Shown here: piece after piece, positions 8,797 through 17,195 of the stretch | How the letters are laid out: every line of letters starts with the position of its first letter | Position numbering within the stretch: position 1 is the stretch's first letter | DNA from: Cryobacterium melibiosiphilum | GTDB lineage: Bacteria > Actinomycetota > Actinomycetes > Actinomycetales > Microbacteriaceae | NCBI RefSeq assembly: GCF_003602235.1 | Contig: NZ_QZVS01000092.1 | Location: 81,938 to 145,937 of the forward strand | Direction of reading: 5' to 3' | Length of the DNA: 64,000 nucleotides | The notes under the pieces: model-generated | What the model saw: the letters and a program-made list of their open reading frames with translations, nothing else | What the model was told of the DNA's origin: nothing | Database searches by the model: none | Made by a program: the position numbers and the translations under genes

Positions 8797-10517
8797 GACC
8801 CACTACAGGGCTCACCTTCGGGGGACGATACGAGCTGCAGTCGCGGATCGCCATCGGAGGCATGGGCGAAGTGTGGAAGTCCACCGACCTCGTCATTGGT
8901 CGTACGGTCGCCATCAAGATCCTGAAAGACGAATACCTCGGTGACCCGGGCTTTCTCGAGCGTTTCCGCGCCGAGGCCCGCCATGCCGCCCTCGTCAACC
9001 ACGAAGGCATCGCCAACGTGTTCGACTACGGCGAAGAAGACGGCAGCGCCTTCCTGGTCATGGAACTGGTGCCCGGTGAGGCGCTCTCCACCATCCTCGA
9101 GCGCGAGCACACCCTGCCGACCGACAAGGTGCTCGACATCGTCGCGCAGACATCCGCTGCCCTGCACGCCGCCCACGCCGCCGGGCTCGTGCACCGTGAC
9201 ATCAAGCCGGGCAACCTGCTGATCACGCCCGAGGGCCGCGTCAAGATCACCGACTTCGGCATCGCCCGCATCGCCGACCAGGTTCCCCTCACCGCGACCG
9301 GCCAGGTCATGGGCACCGTGCAGTACCTCTCTCCGGAGCAGGCGAGCGGCCACCCCGCCTCACCGACCACCGACATCTACTCGATCGGCATCGTCGCCTA
9401 CGAGTCTCTGGCCGGGCGTCGCCCGTTCACGGGGGAATCGCAGGTCGCCATCGCGATGGCGCAGATCAACGAGATCGCGCCCGACCTGCCCGACACTATC
9501 TCCGAACCCGTGCGCAACCTGGTCTTCGCCTGCCTCGCGAAGAACCCGGCCGACCGCCCGGCTTCGGCCGCACACCTCGCCCGGGCCGCCTCGGCACTCC
9601 GCCGCGGTGACGTCGCCGCCGCCGCGGCCGCCGTGCCGGCGATCCTCGACGGCACCACGGCCACCGCCGCGACCATGCTCATGCCCGGCGCCGGCAACAA
9701 CGATGCCACCACGATCATGCCCGCCGCGGTCCCCGGTTCCCGCGCCGACGCGGCCGCCGCCGAGGCCGACGGCACGAAGAAGAAGCGCAGTCCCTGGACC
9801 TGGCCGCTCATCGCCCTCATCGGGCTGCTCGCGATCGTGCTGACCGGCACGCTCATTGCCCTGGTCACCCAGAACAACGACACGCCGGTTCCCGCCGAGA
9901 CCTCGGCCTCGGCCACCCCGAGCCGCTCGCCCACCCCCAGCGCATCTCCGACGCCGTCGGCCACGCCCACACCCACGACCGTCACCGTGACGCAGGCCGA
10001 TTTTCTCGGGCTGTCGAGCGCCGACGCACGCGCCAAACTCGAGGGCATGTCGCTCGTCGCGAACATCGAGTCCGGTAACGCCGCCACCACGGGCGAAGAA
10101 GAAGACACGGTCTACTCGGTCAACCCGACCGGTCCGGTGCAGAAGAACGCCACCATCACGGTCAAGGTGTATGCGGCCATCGTGACGCCGAGCACGCCGA
10201 CCGGCGCGCCGACGGTCACGCCGGCCGCTACCACCCCGGGTACCGCCGTCACGGTGACCTGGACCGACCAGAGCTGCCCGAGCGGGCAGGCGCTGTCCGG
10301 CTACGAGGTCCTGGCCGAGGGTGGCGGCACGTCATCGCCGGCACCGGCGGGCGCCGAGGCCAACTCGGCCACCGTGACCGCGGGTTCCTCCACTTTCACG
10401 GTCAAGTTCCGCTACTTTTGCGGCCAGGTTGGTTCCGAGTACTCCCCGACCACCACCGTGACGGTGGCCGCTGTGCCGGCCGCCACGCCGTCGCCGACGG
10501 CCACAGCAGCCGGGTAG
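8793..10517 (+). CDS. pknA: Ser/Thr protein kinase PknA with PASTA-like and Fn3-like extracellular part
   Basis: The 574-residue receptor kinase has a Gly loop IGGMGEV (21-27), catalytic Lys42, HRDIKPGN (134-141), DFG (154-156) and an activation segment ending in SPEQ. A Ser/Thr/Pro-rich stretch flanks one membrane helix (about 338-360). Outside are one PASTA-like repeat (about 398-465, starting VTQADFLGLSSADARAKLEG) and a final region that reads like a fibronectin type III fold. M. tuberculosis PknA has no PASTA or Fn3 part, so this architecture differs. The gene overlaps pbpA by four bases. Confidence 0.9.
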   Translation: MRPTTGLTFGGRYELQSRIAIGGMGEVWKSTDLVIGRTVAIKILKDEYLGDPGFLERFRAEARHAALVNHEGIANVFDYGEEDGSAFLVMELVPGEALSTILEREHTLPTDKVLDIVAQTSAALHAAHAAGLVHRDIKPGNLLITPEGRVKITDFGIARIADQVPLTATGQVMGTVQYLSPEQASGHPASPTTDIYSIGIVAYESLAGRRPFTGESQVAIAMAQINEIAPDLPDTISEPVRNLVFACLAKNPADRPASAAHLARAASALRRGDVAAAAAAVPAILDGTTATAATMLMPGAGNNDATTIMPAAVPGSRADAAAAEADGTKKKRSPWTWPLIALIGLLAIVLTGTLIALVTQNNDTPVPAETSASATPSRSPTPSASPTPSATPTPTTVTVTQADFLGLSSADARAKLEGMSLVANIESGNAATTGEEEDTVYSVNPTGPVQKNATITVKVYAAIVTPSTPTGAPTVTPAATTPGTAVTVTWTDQSCPSGQALSGYEVLAEGGGTSSPAPAGAEANSATVTAGSSTFTVKFRYFCGQVGSEYSPTTTVTVAAVPAATPSPTATAAG

Positions 10518-10585
10518 GCCACGAGACGCCGAGACCGACGGCTGCTACACGGCTACCCGGCTACACGGCCACTCAGGGAAGGTTC

Positions 10586-10641
10586 GCTAAACTATCGATC
10601 ACTGCGCGTTGCGCCAGTGATCGAGCGCGGGGAGAGTTGCA
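10586..10641 (+). promoter_or_regulatory. pknB promoter-leader with 30-bp palindrome and strong RBS
   Basis: A TAAACT box (10588-10593) is followed at once by a perfect inverted repeat with 10-base arms, TCGATCACTG (10595-10604) and CAGTGATCGA (10615-10624), around a 10-base loop. GGGGAGAG (10629-10636) then leads to the TTG start at 10642. The palindrome would cover the transcription start or form a leader hairpin just upstream of the ribosome site. Confidence 0.6.
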
Positions 10642-12339
10642 TTGTCTGAGGATGGCCGTTTGTTGGCCGGTCGTTACCGGATCGGCGCCCTGATCGGACG
10701 CGGCGGCATGTCTGACGTGCACGTTGGCACTGATTCCCGTCTCGGCCGCACCGTCGCGATCAAACTCCTGAAGTCGACCCTCGCCGTCGACCCGGCCTTC
10801 CGCACCCGCTTTCGCCAGGAGGCCCAGGCGGCGGCCCGGATGGCGCACCCCACCATCGTGCGCGTCTTCGACGCGGGCGAAGAAACCGTCACCGACGACG
10901 ACGGCAGCGAAACGCAGGTGCCCTTCATCGTCATGGAGCACGTCGACGGTCGCCTGTTGAAAGACATCATCCGCGAGGGCCCGATCGACGCCAAGGAGTC
11001 GGTGCGCATCATCGACGGCGTGCTGACCGCCCTCGAATACTCCCACCGCGCCGGGGTCGTGCACCGCGACATCAAACCGGGCAACATCATGATCACCAAG
11101 TCCGGCCAGGTCAAGGTCATGGACTTCGGCATCGCCCGGGCCATCTCCGACTCGTCGGCGACCGTCGCCCAGACCACCGCCATCCTCGGCACTGCCTCGT
11201 ATTTCTCGCCCGAGCAGGCCAAGGGCGAGTCCGTCGATGCGCGCACCGACCTCTACTCCACGGGCGTGGTGCTCTTCGAGATGCTCACCGGGCGCACGCC
11301 GTTCCGCGGGGACACCCCGGTAGCGGTCGCCTACCAGCACGTCAGCGAGATCCCGGTCAAGCCGAGTTCGCTCAATCCGAAGGTGTCACCGGCCCTCGAT
11401 ATCGTTGTCGCCCACGCGCTCACCAAGGATCGCTTCGGCCGCTACCAGAGCGCCGTGGAGTTTCGCAACGACGTCGAAACCGCCGGCGCCGGCACGGTGC
11501 CGGTCCACCGCACCGTGGAGGAGGCCGGCGGCGGCCTGTTCGGTTCGGCCCCGCTGGTCGCCTCCGGCTCCGAGCTCGCGCTCAAGCAACTGACCGAAGA
11601 CCAGACCATGGCGCGCACCCAGCGCCGCCCCCCGGTGATCTGGGTCTGGGCCGGCATCCTCAGTGTGATCGTGATTGTCTTTGCCGTCGTCTACTGGGTA
11701 TACAACCTCACCCCCTCCGACAACCTGCCCGACACGACCCGGGCGGTGCCGACGCTCACCGGGCAGACCTACGACGCGGCCCAGGACATTCTCATCGACC
11801 TCGACCTGCCGGCCACCCGCGCCGAGGAGGCCAGTGCTGATGTCCCCGCTGACCAGGTCATCCGCACCTATCCGCCCGCGGGCACCCTGGTCAACCTGTC
11901 CGAGGTCATCAAGGTCTTCGTCTCAACCGGTGCGCAGCCCGTCGACGTTCCCGACGTCACCAATCGCTCGATAGCGGATGCGCAGGCCGCCATCACCGCG
12001 GCCGGCCTGGTTCCCGGCTCGGTCACCTCCGAGAACTCACCGAACGTCGGTGCCGACGTCGTGCTGCGCACCGACCCCGAAGCCGACGTCGAAGAACAGG
12101 CCGGCCAAACCGTCAATTTCATCGTCTCGAGCGGCCAGGTCACCCTTCCGGACCTGACCGGCCAGTCGCTCAGCGCGGCACTCGACCTGCTCGGGGACGC
12201 GAACACCCTGCTCGCGGCCACCCCGCAGCCCGATCCGAGCTGCCCCGGTGAAGCGAATTCGCCGATCACGACACAGTCCCTCGCGCCCGGCGACGTGCCC
12301 CAGGGCTCGACCATCACGCTCACCTACTGCGCCGGCTGA
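10642..12339 (+). CDS. pknB: PASTA-domain Ser/Thr protein kinase PknB
   Basis: The 565-residue receptor kinase has a Gly loop IGRGGMSDV (18-26), Lys41, HRDIKPGN near 143, DFG near 163, a membrane helix (about 332-354) and three extracellular PASTA repeats (about 368-435, 436-503, 504-565). PASTA repeats sense muropeptides or lipid II; the kinase phosphorylates FhaA, MurJ/CwlM-type targets and PBPs in relatives. The start is TTG, chosen because GGGGAGAG is six bases upstream and the next in-frame starts lie inside the kinase fold. It ends the operon but has its own leader with a 30-bp palindrome. Confidence 0.93.
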   Translation: MSEDGRLLAGRYRIGALIGRGGMSDVHVGTDSRLGRTVAIKLLKSTLAVDPAFRTRFRQEAQAAARMAHPTIVRVFDAGEETVTDDDGSETQVPFIVMEHVDGRLLKDIIREGPIDAKESVRIIDGVLTALEYSHRAGVVHRDIKPGNIMITKSGQVKVMDFGIARAISDSSATVAQTTAILGTASYFSPEQAKGESVDARTDLYSTGVVLFEMLTGRTPFRGDTPVAVAYQHVSEIPVKPSSLNPKVSPALDIVVAHALTKDRFGRYQSAVEFRNDVETAGAGTVPVHRTVEEAGGGLFGSAPLVASGSELALKQLTEDQTMARTQRRPPVIWVWAGILSVIVIVFAVVYWVYNLTPSDNLPDTTRAVPTLTGQTYDAAQDILIDLDLPATRAEEASADVPADQVIRTYPPAGTLVNLSEVIKVFVSTGAQPVDVPDVTNRSIADAQAAITAAGLVPGSVTSENSPNVGADVVLRTDPEADVEEQAGQTVNFIVSSGQVTLPDLTGQSLSAALDLLGDANTLLAATPQPDPSCPGEANSPITTQSLAPGDVPQGSTITLTYCAG

Positions 12340-12404
12340 CCCGCTTCGCCGGGCGCCAGGCCCCGCACCAAAACCGGATGAAACGCTCGAAGGCAGCTCA
12401 ATCG

Positions 12405-12440
12405 GGTCCGTCGAGGCTGTGCGGTCCGTCGAAGCTGTGC
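12405..12440. repeat. 18-bp direct repeat pair between pknB and pabA
   Basis: GGTCCGTCGAGGCTGTGC (12405-12422) is followed by GGTCCGTCGAAGCTGTGC (12423-12440), one mismatch apart, and by the first four bases of a third copy at the pabA stop. It lies in the convergent gap. Confidence 0.8.
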
Positions 12441-12442
12441 GG

Positions 12443-13081
12443 TCAGGCGAGGCGCAACAGCGGGTGCAGCCCCTGGGCGGTGGCCTGGGCCTCCGGCAGG
12501 CCACACAGGGCGAGCCAGTTCGCGAGCATGAGGTAGCCGCCCTCGGTCAGCACGGACTCCGGGTGGAACTGCACGCCCAGAATCGGTGCGGTCTCGTGTC
12601 GCAGCCCCATGATCACGCCGTCGGCTGTCGTCGACGTCACGACCAGCTCGTCCGGCACGGTCGACGCGACGACGGCGAGCGAGTGGTACCGCGTGGCCGT
12701 GAACGGCTGCGGCACCCCCGCGTAGAAGGGGCTGTCGTCGTGGCTGATGACGCTCGTCTTGCCGTGCATCAGCTCTTCGGCGTTGGTGACCGTCGCGCCG
12801 AAGGCCTCCGCGATCGCCTGGTGCCCGAGGCAGACACCGAACAGGGGCACCTGGGCCGCCAGGGCCGCGTGCACGAGCGAGATCGACACCCCAGCATCCG
12901 CCGGCGCACCCGGCCCGGGGGAGAGCAGCACACCGTCATACAAGCGGATGCGCTCGGCCGCCTCGGACGCGTCGAACGCGTCGTTCCGCAGCACGTCGGT
13001 TTCGGCGCCGAGTTCCTGCAGGTACCCGTTCAGGGTGTACACAAAACTGTCGTAGTTGTCGATGACAAGGATTCGGGTCAT
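12443..13081 (-). CDS. pabA: Glutamine amidotransferase, PabA/TrpG type (aminodeoxychorismate/anthranilate synthase component II)
   Basis: The 212-residue class I glutamine amidotransferase has LSPGPGAP (53-60), the nucleophile in GVCLGHQ (Cys84) and the His-Glu pair in HPES (His173, Glu175). It releases ammonia from glutamine for chorismate amination. No partner synthase (pabB or trpE) is in the window, so folate and tryptophan roles cannot be separated. In M. tuberculosis the equivalent locus next to pknB is annotated trpG. The start overlaps the stop of a small membrane protein gene (ATGA). Confidence 0.88.
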   Translation of the reverse strand: MTRILVIDNYDSFVYTLNGYLQELGAETDVLRNDAFDASEAAERIRLYDGVLLSPGPGAPADAGVSISLVHAALAAQVPLFGVCLGHQAIAEAFGATVTNAEELMHGKTSVISHDDSPFYAGVPQPFTATRYHSLAVVASTVPDELVVTSTTADGVIMGLRHETAPILGVQFHPESVLTEGGYLMLANWLALCGLPEAQATAQGLHPLLRLA

Positions 13082-13239
13082 GGACTACCCACCGTGGCTT
13101 CCTGATTGTTGACGAGCGTATCGACCCAGGGGAATACCCAGGTCGCGAGGGCGTAGAGCGCTCCGACCAGCAGGAGCAGGGCGAGCAGGATGCGCAGCCA
13201 CAGCGGGCCGGGCAGTACGCGCCAGAGTGCAAGATACAT
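13078..13239 (-). CDS. 53-residue single-pass membrane protein between sortase and pabA
   Basis: This short gene encodes MYLALWRVLPGPLWLRILLA at its start and continues as a hydrophobic helix to about residue 40, ending in a polar tail. Its TGA overlaps the pabA ATG (ATGA), and its start lies nine bases downstream of the sortase stop. Complete coverage of the gap and translational coupling on one side argue that it is real. M. tuberculosis has a membrane protein gene (Rv0012) in the corresponding position, but homology could not be tested. Function unknown. Confidence 0.75.
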   Translation of the reverse strand: MYLALWRVLPGPLWLRILLALLLLVGALYALATWVFPWVDTLVNNQEATVGSP

Positions 13240-13248
13240 CGGTAAGTC

Positions 13249-14094
13249 CTATCCCGCGGCCTGCGCGGCAATGATCGGGGCGAGGTCGGCCGGGGCTCCG
13301 GCCGAGGTCGGCTGCCACGACTCGAAGACCCCGTAGGCAATGATGCGTTCGGCGGTGGAGTACAGGGGGTTACAGCTGGTGAGGGTGATGATGCGGTCGA
13401 CGGCCGCGGCATCCGGTGCGTTGGGAACCGGGGCGATGACGCCGACAACCGAGGGGTCGACATATTCCATGTCCCGGTACCGGTACGTGTAGTAACCATC
13501 GGCGGTCTGCACGTAGATGGCGTCGCCGAGCTGCAACTCGTTGATGAGGTGCATGCCGCCACCGTAAGCACTGCGGTGCGCCGCGACGGCGAAGTTGCCC
13601 ACCTCACCGGGCATCTGGGTGTCCGGATAGTGACCGATACCGAGGCGGGTGCTGTTCAGCACGTCGTGACCGGTGCCTTCGGCGACCGTGCGGTGATACT
13701 CGGCACCGAAACGCGGAACGTAGAGCACCGCGAAGGCGGTGGCGTTGCCGGGGGCGGCCGCCACGATCGGATCACCGTAGTCGGTCGCACCGGGGGTCTC
13801 CGCCGTTTCCTCGGGTTCGGCGGTCGCCGACGCTTCGAGCTCGGCCTGGGCGAGGCGGTCCTGTTCGATCCAGTCCTGGCTGATCTCACTCGCCGCGTCG
13901 GACTGTTCGTTCGCCATGATGGCGTCGTTCCACCACAGCTGCCAGCCGAGGAACAGCATCACCAGCACTCCGGCCGTGATGAGCAGCTCTCCAAGCACGC
14001 CGATCACGGACAGGCCGGGGCGTACCCGGCGACTGGTTCGGGTTCGGCGTTCCGCGCGCCGCGAAGGTGCGCTGGTTTCGGCCGGATCCGTCAT
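13249..14094 (-). CDS. Class E sortase
   Basis: The 281-residue protein has an Arg-rich cytoplasmic start, one membrane helix (about 28-52), an acidic Ala/Glu linker and a C-terminal sortase domain. The catalytic triad is visible: His173 in AAHRSAYG, Cys241 in TLTSCNP and Arg250. Class E sortases cleave an LAXTG-type signal to anchor proteins or assemble pili in high-GC Gram-positives. No sortase substrate is visible nearby. It heads a likely operon with the 53-residue protein and pabA. Confidence 0.93.
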   Translation of the reverse strand: MTDPAETSAPSRRAERRTRTSRRVRPGLSVIGVLGELLITAGVLVMLFLGWQLWWNDAIMANEQSDAASEISQDWIEQDRLAQAELEASATAEPEETAETPGATDYGDPIVAAAPGNATAFAVLYVPRFGAEYHRTVAEGTGHDVLNSTRLGIGHYPDTQMPGEVGNFAVAAHRSAYGGGMHLINELQLGDAIYVQTADGYYTYRYRDMEYVDPSVVGVIAPVPNAPDAAAVDRIITLTSCNPLYSTAERIIAYGVFESWQPTSAGAPADLAPIIAAQAAG

Positions 14095-14160
14095 GGCTCG
14101 AGTCTAATGGCGGGCATACGTGGATACGCCCAGAATGCCACGGACCCGTGCGGGTAGGGC

Positions 14161-14187
14161 GTGGACTACGTGGACTACGTGGACTAC
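14161..14187. repeat. 9-bp tandem repeat, three copies
   Basis: GTGGACTAC is repeated perfectly three times in the divergent region between the sortase and crgA, followed by a partial GTG. It lies upstream of the crgA ribosome site GGAGG (14226-14230). Confidence 0.95.
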
Positions 14188-14243
14188 GTGCCCACGGAGA
14201 GGCGCAGGCCGCGTGTGCAGTATATGGAGGTAGGATCGCACCT

Positions 14244-14507
14244 ATGGCACGCACCGATCCCCGCTCTAAGTCCGCTCGCGATTCTCAGCCGGCCCGTGAA
14301 ACGGTCGTCCGGTCGGGCGAACAGGCGCCGAACGCGGTCTGGTTCAAGCCGGTTATGTTCGGCTTTATGCTGCTCGGCCTGGCCTGGATCATCGTGTTCT
14401 ACTGGAGCCAGAGCCTGTACCCGATTCCTGCGCTCGGTTCGTGGAACATTCTGGTGGGCTTCGGAATCGCCTTCGTCGGCTTCCTGATGACCACCCGCTG
14501 GCGATAG
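14244..14507 (+). CDS. crgA: Cell division protein CrgA
   Basis: The 87-residue protein has a charged N-terminus and two membrane helices (about 34-54 and 66-84) with the family's NAVWFKPVMFG entry and a C-terminal LMTTRWR. CrgA recruits and stabilises FtsZ-FtsQ-PBP partners at the actinobacterial septum. The ATG at 14244 fits the family length; GGAGG lies 13 bases upstream, a long spacing. The gene stands alone, divergent from the sortase operon, as in other actinobacteria. Confidence 0.92.
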   Translation: MARTDPRSKSARDSQPARETVVRSGEQAPNAVWFKPVMFGFMLLGLAWIIVFYWSQSLYPIPALGSWNILVGFGIAFVGFLMTTRWR

Positions 14508-14586
14508 CCAGTCGCCCCCAGCACAACACCCCCAAACTGGGGAACGCGATTTTCGCCGGTTTCTGAGTTGAGTTACACGGGTGTAA

Positions 14587-14616
14587 TTATCCCCATGTGG
14601 AAACTCCTGTGGATAA
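14587..14616. promoter_or_regulatory. Pair of DnaA-box-like sites between crgA and the rhomboid gene
   Basis: TTATCCCCA (14587-14595, one mismatch) and TGTGGATAA (14608-14616, exact reverse DnaA box) face each other in a 191-base convergent gap that otherwise holds only a small hairpin. Confidence 0.5.
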
Positions 14617-14631
14617 CTCCCCACCCCTGAA

Positions 14632-14650
14632 ACGGGCCTGAACGGCCCGT
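14632..14650 (-). terminator. Possible terminator of the rhomboid gene
   Basis: ACGGGCC and GGCCCGT form a 7-base-pair hairpin with a 5-base loop, about 50 bases beyond the rhomboid stop. The following tract is only TTTC on the minus strand. Confidence 0.4.
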
Positions 14651-14698
14651 GAACACCTGCCTAACGGTGGGGTGAGCCTGTGTGTACCGACGGCCCGG

Positions 14699-15532
14699 TC
14701 AGGCGACGAGATACCAGCAGGAGAGAGCCAGCAGCACCGCGGCGAAACCCGCGATCAGCAGCGTCTGCAGCGATTTTTGACGGATGCGCCGGGTCTGTAC
14801 GTAGATCAGCCCGATGACGGCCCCGCCGATGAGACCGCCCACGTGGGCCTGCCAGGACACGTTGAGCCCCGGCAGAAAACCGATCACGAGGTTGATGCCC
14901 ACGAGAACGAGCAACTGGGTGGCGTTGCCGCCGAGGCGCCGCTGGATGACCAGGAACGCGCCCATGAGGCCGAAGATGGCACCGGATGCCCCGACCACGC
15001 CAGCGTTCGGATTGGACAGGAAGAGCACGCCGAGTGAACCCGCCAGGCCGCTGAGCACGTACAGGGTGAGAAAGCGCCACCGGCCGAGCATGGGCTCAAG
15101 GATTTGCCCGAAGATCCACAGCGTGTACATGTTGAGCAGCACGTGAAAGATCGAACCGTGCACGAGCACGGTCGTGAGCATCCGCCAGGGCTGGAATCCG
15201 CCCGGGTAGGAGTACGCACCGGCGTAGAGCAGCAGGTTGGTGATCTGGCTGCCGAGCAGAAACTGCAGGGCGTAGACAAAGAGTGTGATGCCGATGATGG
15301 CATAGGTGACGGCGGGCTTGCCCTGGCCCGTCAGGCGGGTCAGGATCGCCGGCTTGGTGCGTGGTGCGTTCTTGCGCTGCTCGTTCATGCACTCGGGGCA
15401 GATCACGCCCACGGCGCCCTGTGTCTGGCATTCCGGGCAGATGGTGCGGCCACAGCGCTGGCAGAGGATGAAGCTCTGCCGACCCGGGTGTCGGTAACAC
15501 GAGTTGGCGCCCGAGGTCGGCAGATCACTCAT
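14699..15532 (-). CDS. Rhomboid intramembrane serine protease with N-terminal zinc-ribbon
   Basis: The 277-residue protein begins with a cysteine-rich zinc-binding region (Cys12, His15, Cys24, Cys27, Cys32, Cys35, Cys45, Cys48), then six or seven membrane helices. The rhomboid signatures are present: HGSIFHVLLNM (125-135), GASGAIFG with Ser183, and AHVGG with His230 forming the catalytic dyad. It cleaves membrane helices within the bilayer; its substrates here are unknown. The position between crgA and ppiA matches Mycobacterium. Confidence 0.92.
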   Translation of the reverse strand: MSDLPTSGANSCYRHPGRQSFILCQRCGRTICPECQTQGAVGVICPECMNEQRKNAPRTKPAILTRLTGQGKPAVTYAIIGITLFVYALQFLLGSQITNLLLYAGAYSYPGGFQPWRMLTTVLVHGSIFHVLLNMYTLWIFGQILEPMLGRWRFLTLYVLSGLAGSLGVLFLSNPNAGVVGASGAIFGLMGAFLVIQRRLGGNATQLLVLVGINLVIGFLPGLNVSWQAHVGGLIGGAVIGLIYVQTRRIRQKSLQTLLIAGFAAVLLALSCWYLVA

Positions 15533-15558
15533 CTTCAGGTGTGGGTTATTCGGTGTGA

Positions 15559-16098
15559 CTAGACGGACTCGACGGAGACACTCTCGATGACGACGTCCTT
15601 GAGGGGACGGTCGCGGCCATCCGTGGCGACGGTCGCGAGCTGGGCGACGATGGCGCGGGAGGCCTCGTCTTCGACAGCGCCGAAGATGGTGTGCTTGCCC
15701 TGGAGCCAGGTGGTCGGAACGACGGTGATGAAGAACTGCGAGCCGTTGGTGCCCCGGCCACCCTGCAGGCCGGCGTTGGCCATGGCCAGCACGTAGGGCT
15801 GCGTGAAGTCGAGGTCGGGGCTGATTTCATCGTCGAACTGGTAGCCGGGGCCGCCGGTGCCCTGGCCGAGCGGGTCGCCGGCCTGGATCATGAAGTCTTT
15901 GATGATGCGGTGGAAAACGGTGCCGTCGTAGAGGGGAGTGGTGGACTTCACACCGGTGGCGGGGTGCTTCCACTCGATCTCACCGGTGGCCAGACCCACG
16001 AAGTTCTTGACGGTCTTCGGCGCGTGATTGCCGAAGAGGTTGACCTTGATCGGTCCGAGGGTGGTGTTCAGGGTGGCGACAGCGGTGTGCTTAGACAT
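15559..16098 (-). CDS. ppiA: Peptidyl-prolyl cis-trans isomerase, cyclophilin type
   Basis: The 179-residue cyclophilin has VFHRIIKDFMIQAGDP, GSQFFITV and the tryptophan region TTWLQGKHTIFG that form the proline-binding pocket. There is no signal peptide, so it is cytoplasmic. The ATG at 16098 was preferred over an in-frame ATG six codons upstream because MSKHTAVATLNTTLG is the family's usual start. It assists folding. The rhomboid gene follows 26 bases downstream on the same strand. Confidence 0.93.
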   Translation of the reverse strand: MSKHTAVATLNTTLGPIKVNLFGNHAPKTVKNFVGLATGEIEWKHPATGVKSTTPLYDGTVFHRIIKDFMIQAGDPLGQGTGGPGYQFDDEISPDLDFTQPYVLAMANAGLQGGRGTNGSQFFITVVPTTWLQGKHTIFGAVEDEASRAIVAQLATVATDGRDRPLKDVVIESVSVESV

Positions 16099-16241
16099 GC
16101 TGTAATTCTTGCACAACGCCCTCTTCCGTTCCTGATTGGGAAGGGTTTGTGCAGAAGACCCGCGCAGATACTCAGAGCGCTCCCAGTCGATTCAGTGGCA
16201 GGATGGGGTTATTCGCCACACGATTACAATGGAGGGTCCAG

Positions 16242-16766
16242 ATGAGCCTGTCACGCAAGCGCCGCAAGGAACTCATTCGCCTGCGCAAGAGCGCTGATGA
16301 ACTGTGGAGCCACCAGCAGGAAGTGTTGGATCGCGCCAACACCGTAGCCCGGGAAGCCGGCCACCAGGCCAGCGTGCTCACCCGTGAAGAAGTTGTCCCC
16401 CGCGTCCGCGAGGGATATGAGCACTACCTGCGTCCCGGCGTCACCGCCACGCAGGACCTGGCCGACGGGGTACGCCGCAAGGTTGTGCACGACGTGCTGC
16501 CGGGCATCGGCACCGCGATCGGCACGGTCATGAGCGTCGGCGACGTCGCCCGTGACGCCCGAGTGCGCGCGGCCCTGAACCGTTTCCACCTGCAGAAGCC
16601 CGTTGTGGTCGAATCTAAGGGCCCGGGAGTCGGGTCCTACCTGGCGATCGGCTTTGCCGTCGTCGCCGCTGTGGGCGTCGCCTACGCCGTCTGGCAGACC
16701 TTCCGCGCCGACGACGAGCTCTGGGTCGCCGACGACGAGCTCGACGCGGCCGTGCGCGAAGCTTAA
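16242..16766 (+). CDS. Hypothetical protein with one membrane helix
   Basis: The 174-residue protein is basic at the start (MSLSRKRRKELIRLRKS), amphipathic and helical to about 125, has one membrane helix (about 133-154) and a short acidic tail (DDELWVADDELDA). GGAGGG (16230-16235) six bases before the ATG fixes the start. The position between ppiA and tRNA-Ala is that of M. tuberculosis Rv0008c, but similarity was not tested and the strand differs. A strong hairpin follows the stop. Function unknown. Confidence 0.75.
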   Translation: MSLSRKRRKELIRLRKSADELWSHQQEVLDRANTVAREAGHQASVLTREEVVPRVREGYEHYLRPGVTATQDLADGVRRKVVHDVLPGIGTAIGTVMSVGDVARDARVRAALNRFHLQKPVVVESKGPGVGSYLAIGFAVVAAVGVAYAVWQTFRADDELWVADDELDAAVREA

Positions 16767-16777
16767 CCCGTACTCGT

Positions 16778-16814
16778 GCAGAGGGCCCGCATCCGTTGGA
16801 TGCGGGCCCTCTGC
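16778..16814. terminator. Strong bidirectional hairpin terminator
   Basis: A perfect inverted repeat with 16-base arms (starting GCAGAGGGCCCGCATC) lies between the hypothetical gene on the plus strand and tRNA-Ala on the minus strand, and so can end both transcripts. Confidence 0.85.
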
Positions 16815-16893
16815 CGTTAAGGCCGACCCGCGCGGGGTTAACGACAAAAGCCCGGCCGAAGCCGAGCTGAGAAGACTGTGGAGAGAAAAACTG

Positions 16894-16966
16894 TGGAGCC
16901 ACGGGGAATCGAACCCCGGACCTCCTGCTTGCAAAGCAGGCGCTCTACCAATTGAGCTATGGCCCC
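16894..16966 (-). tRNA. tRNA-Ala (anticodon TGC)
   Basis: The 73-base cloverleaf has acceptor GGGGCCA with TGGCTCC (one G-U pair), discriminator A, D-arm AGCTCAATTGGTAGAGC, anticodon loop CTTTGCAAG and T-arm CGGGGTTCGATTCCCCG. It is paired with tRNA-Ile as in other actinobacterial origins. Confidence 0.96.
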
Positions 16967-17009
16967 GACTCTTCACCGGCTGTAAGGCGGGAAGACGACA
17001 GGTACTGCG

Positions 17010-17083
17010 TGGGGATACCGGGATTTGAACCTGGGACCTCTTCATTATCAGTGAAGCGCTCTAACCAACTGAGCTATATCCCC
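17010..17083 (-). tRNA. tRNA-Ile (anticodon GAT)
   Basis: The 74-base cloverleaf has acceptor GGGGATA with TATCCCC, discriminator A, anticodon stem CTTCA/TGAAG with anticodon GAT and T-arm CCAGGTTCAAATCCCGG (one weak pair). It is transcribed ahead of tRNA-Ala on the same strand. Confidence 0.96.
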
Positions 17084-17130
17084 CCGTGGAGCAGATTAGA
17101 GACTACCTGACTCCGGGCGAAACCTGAAAT

Positions 17131-17173
17131 CGAGCGCCACCTTCGTGGAAAAACCGCGTGCCGGTGGCGCTCG
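17131..17173 (-). terminator. Hairpin downstream of the gyrB-gyrA-DUF3566 operon
   Basis: Perfect 11-base arms CGAGCGCCACC (17131-17141) and GGTGGCGCTCG (17163-17173) flank a 21-base loop rich in A/T, just past the DUF3566 stop and before the tRNAs. Confidence 0.6.
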
Positions 17174-17195
17174 ACTCAGAGAAAAACAGGTGTTG

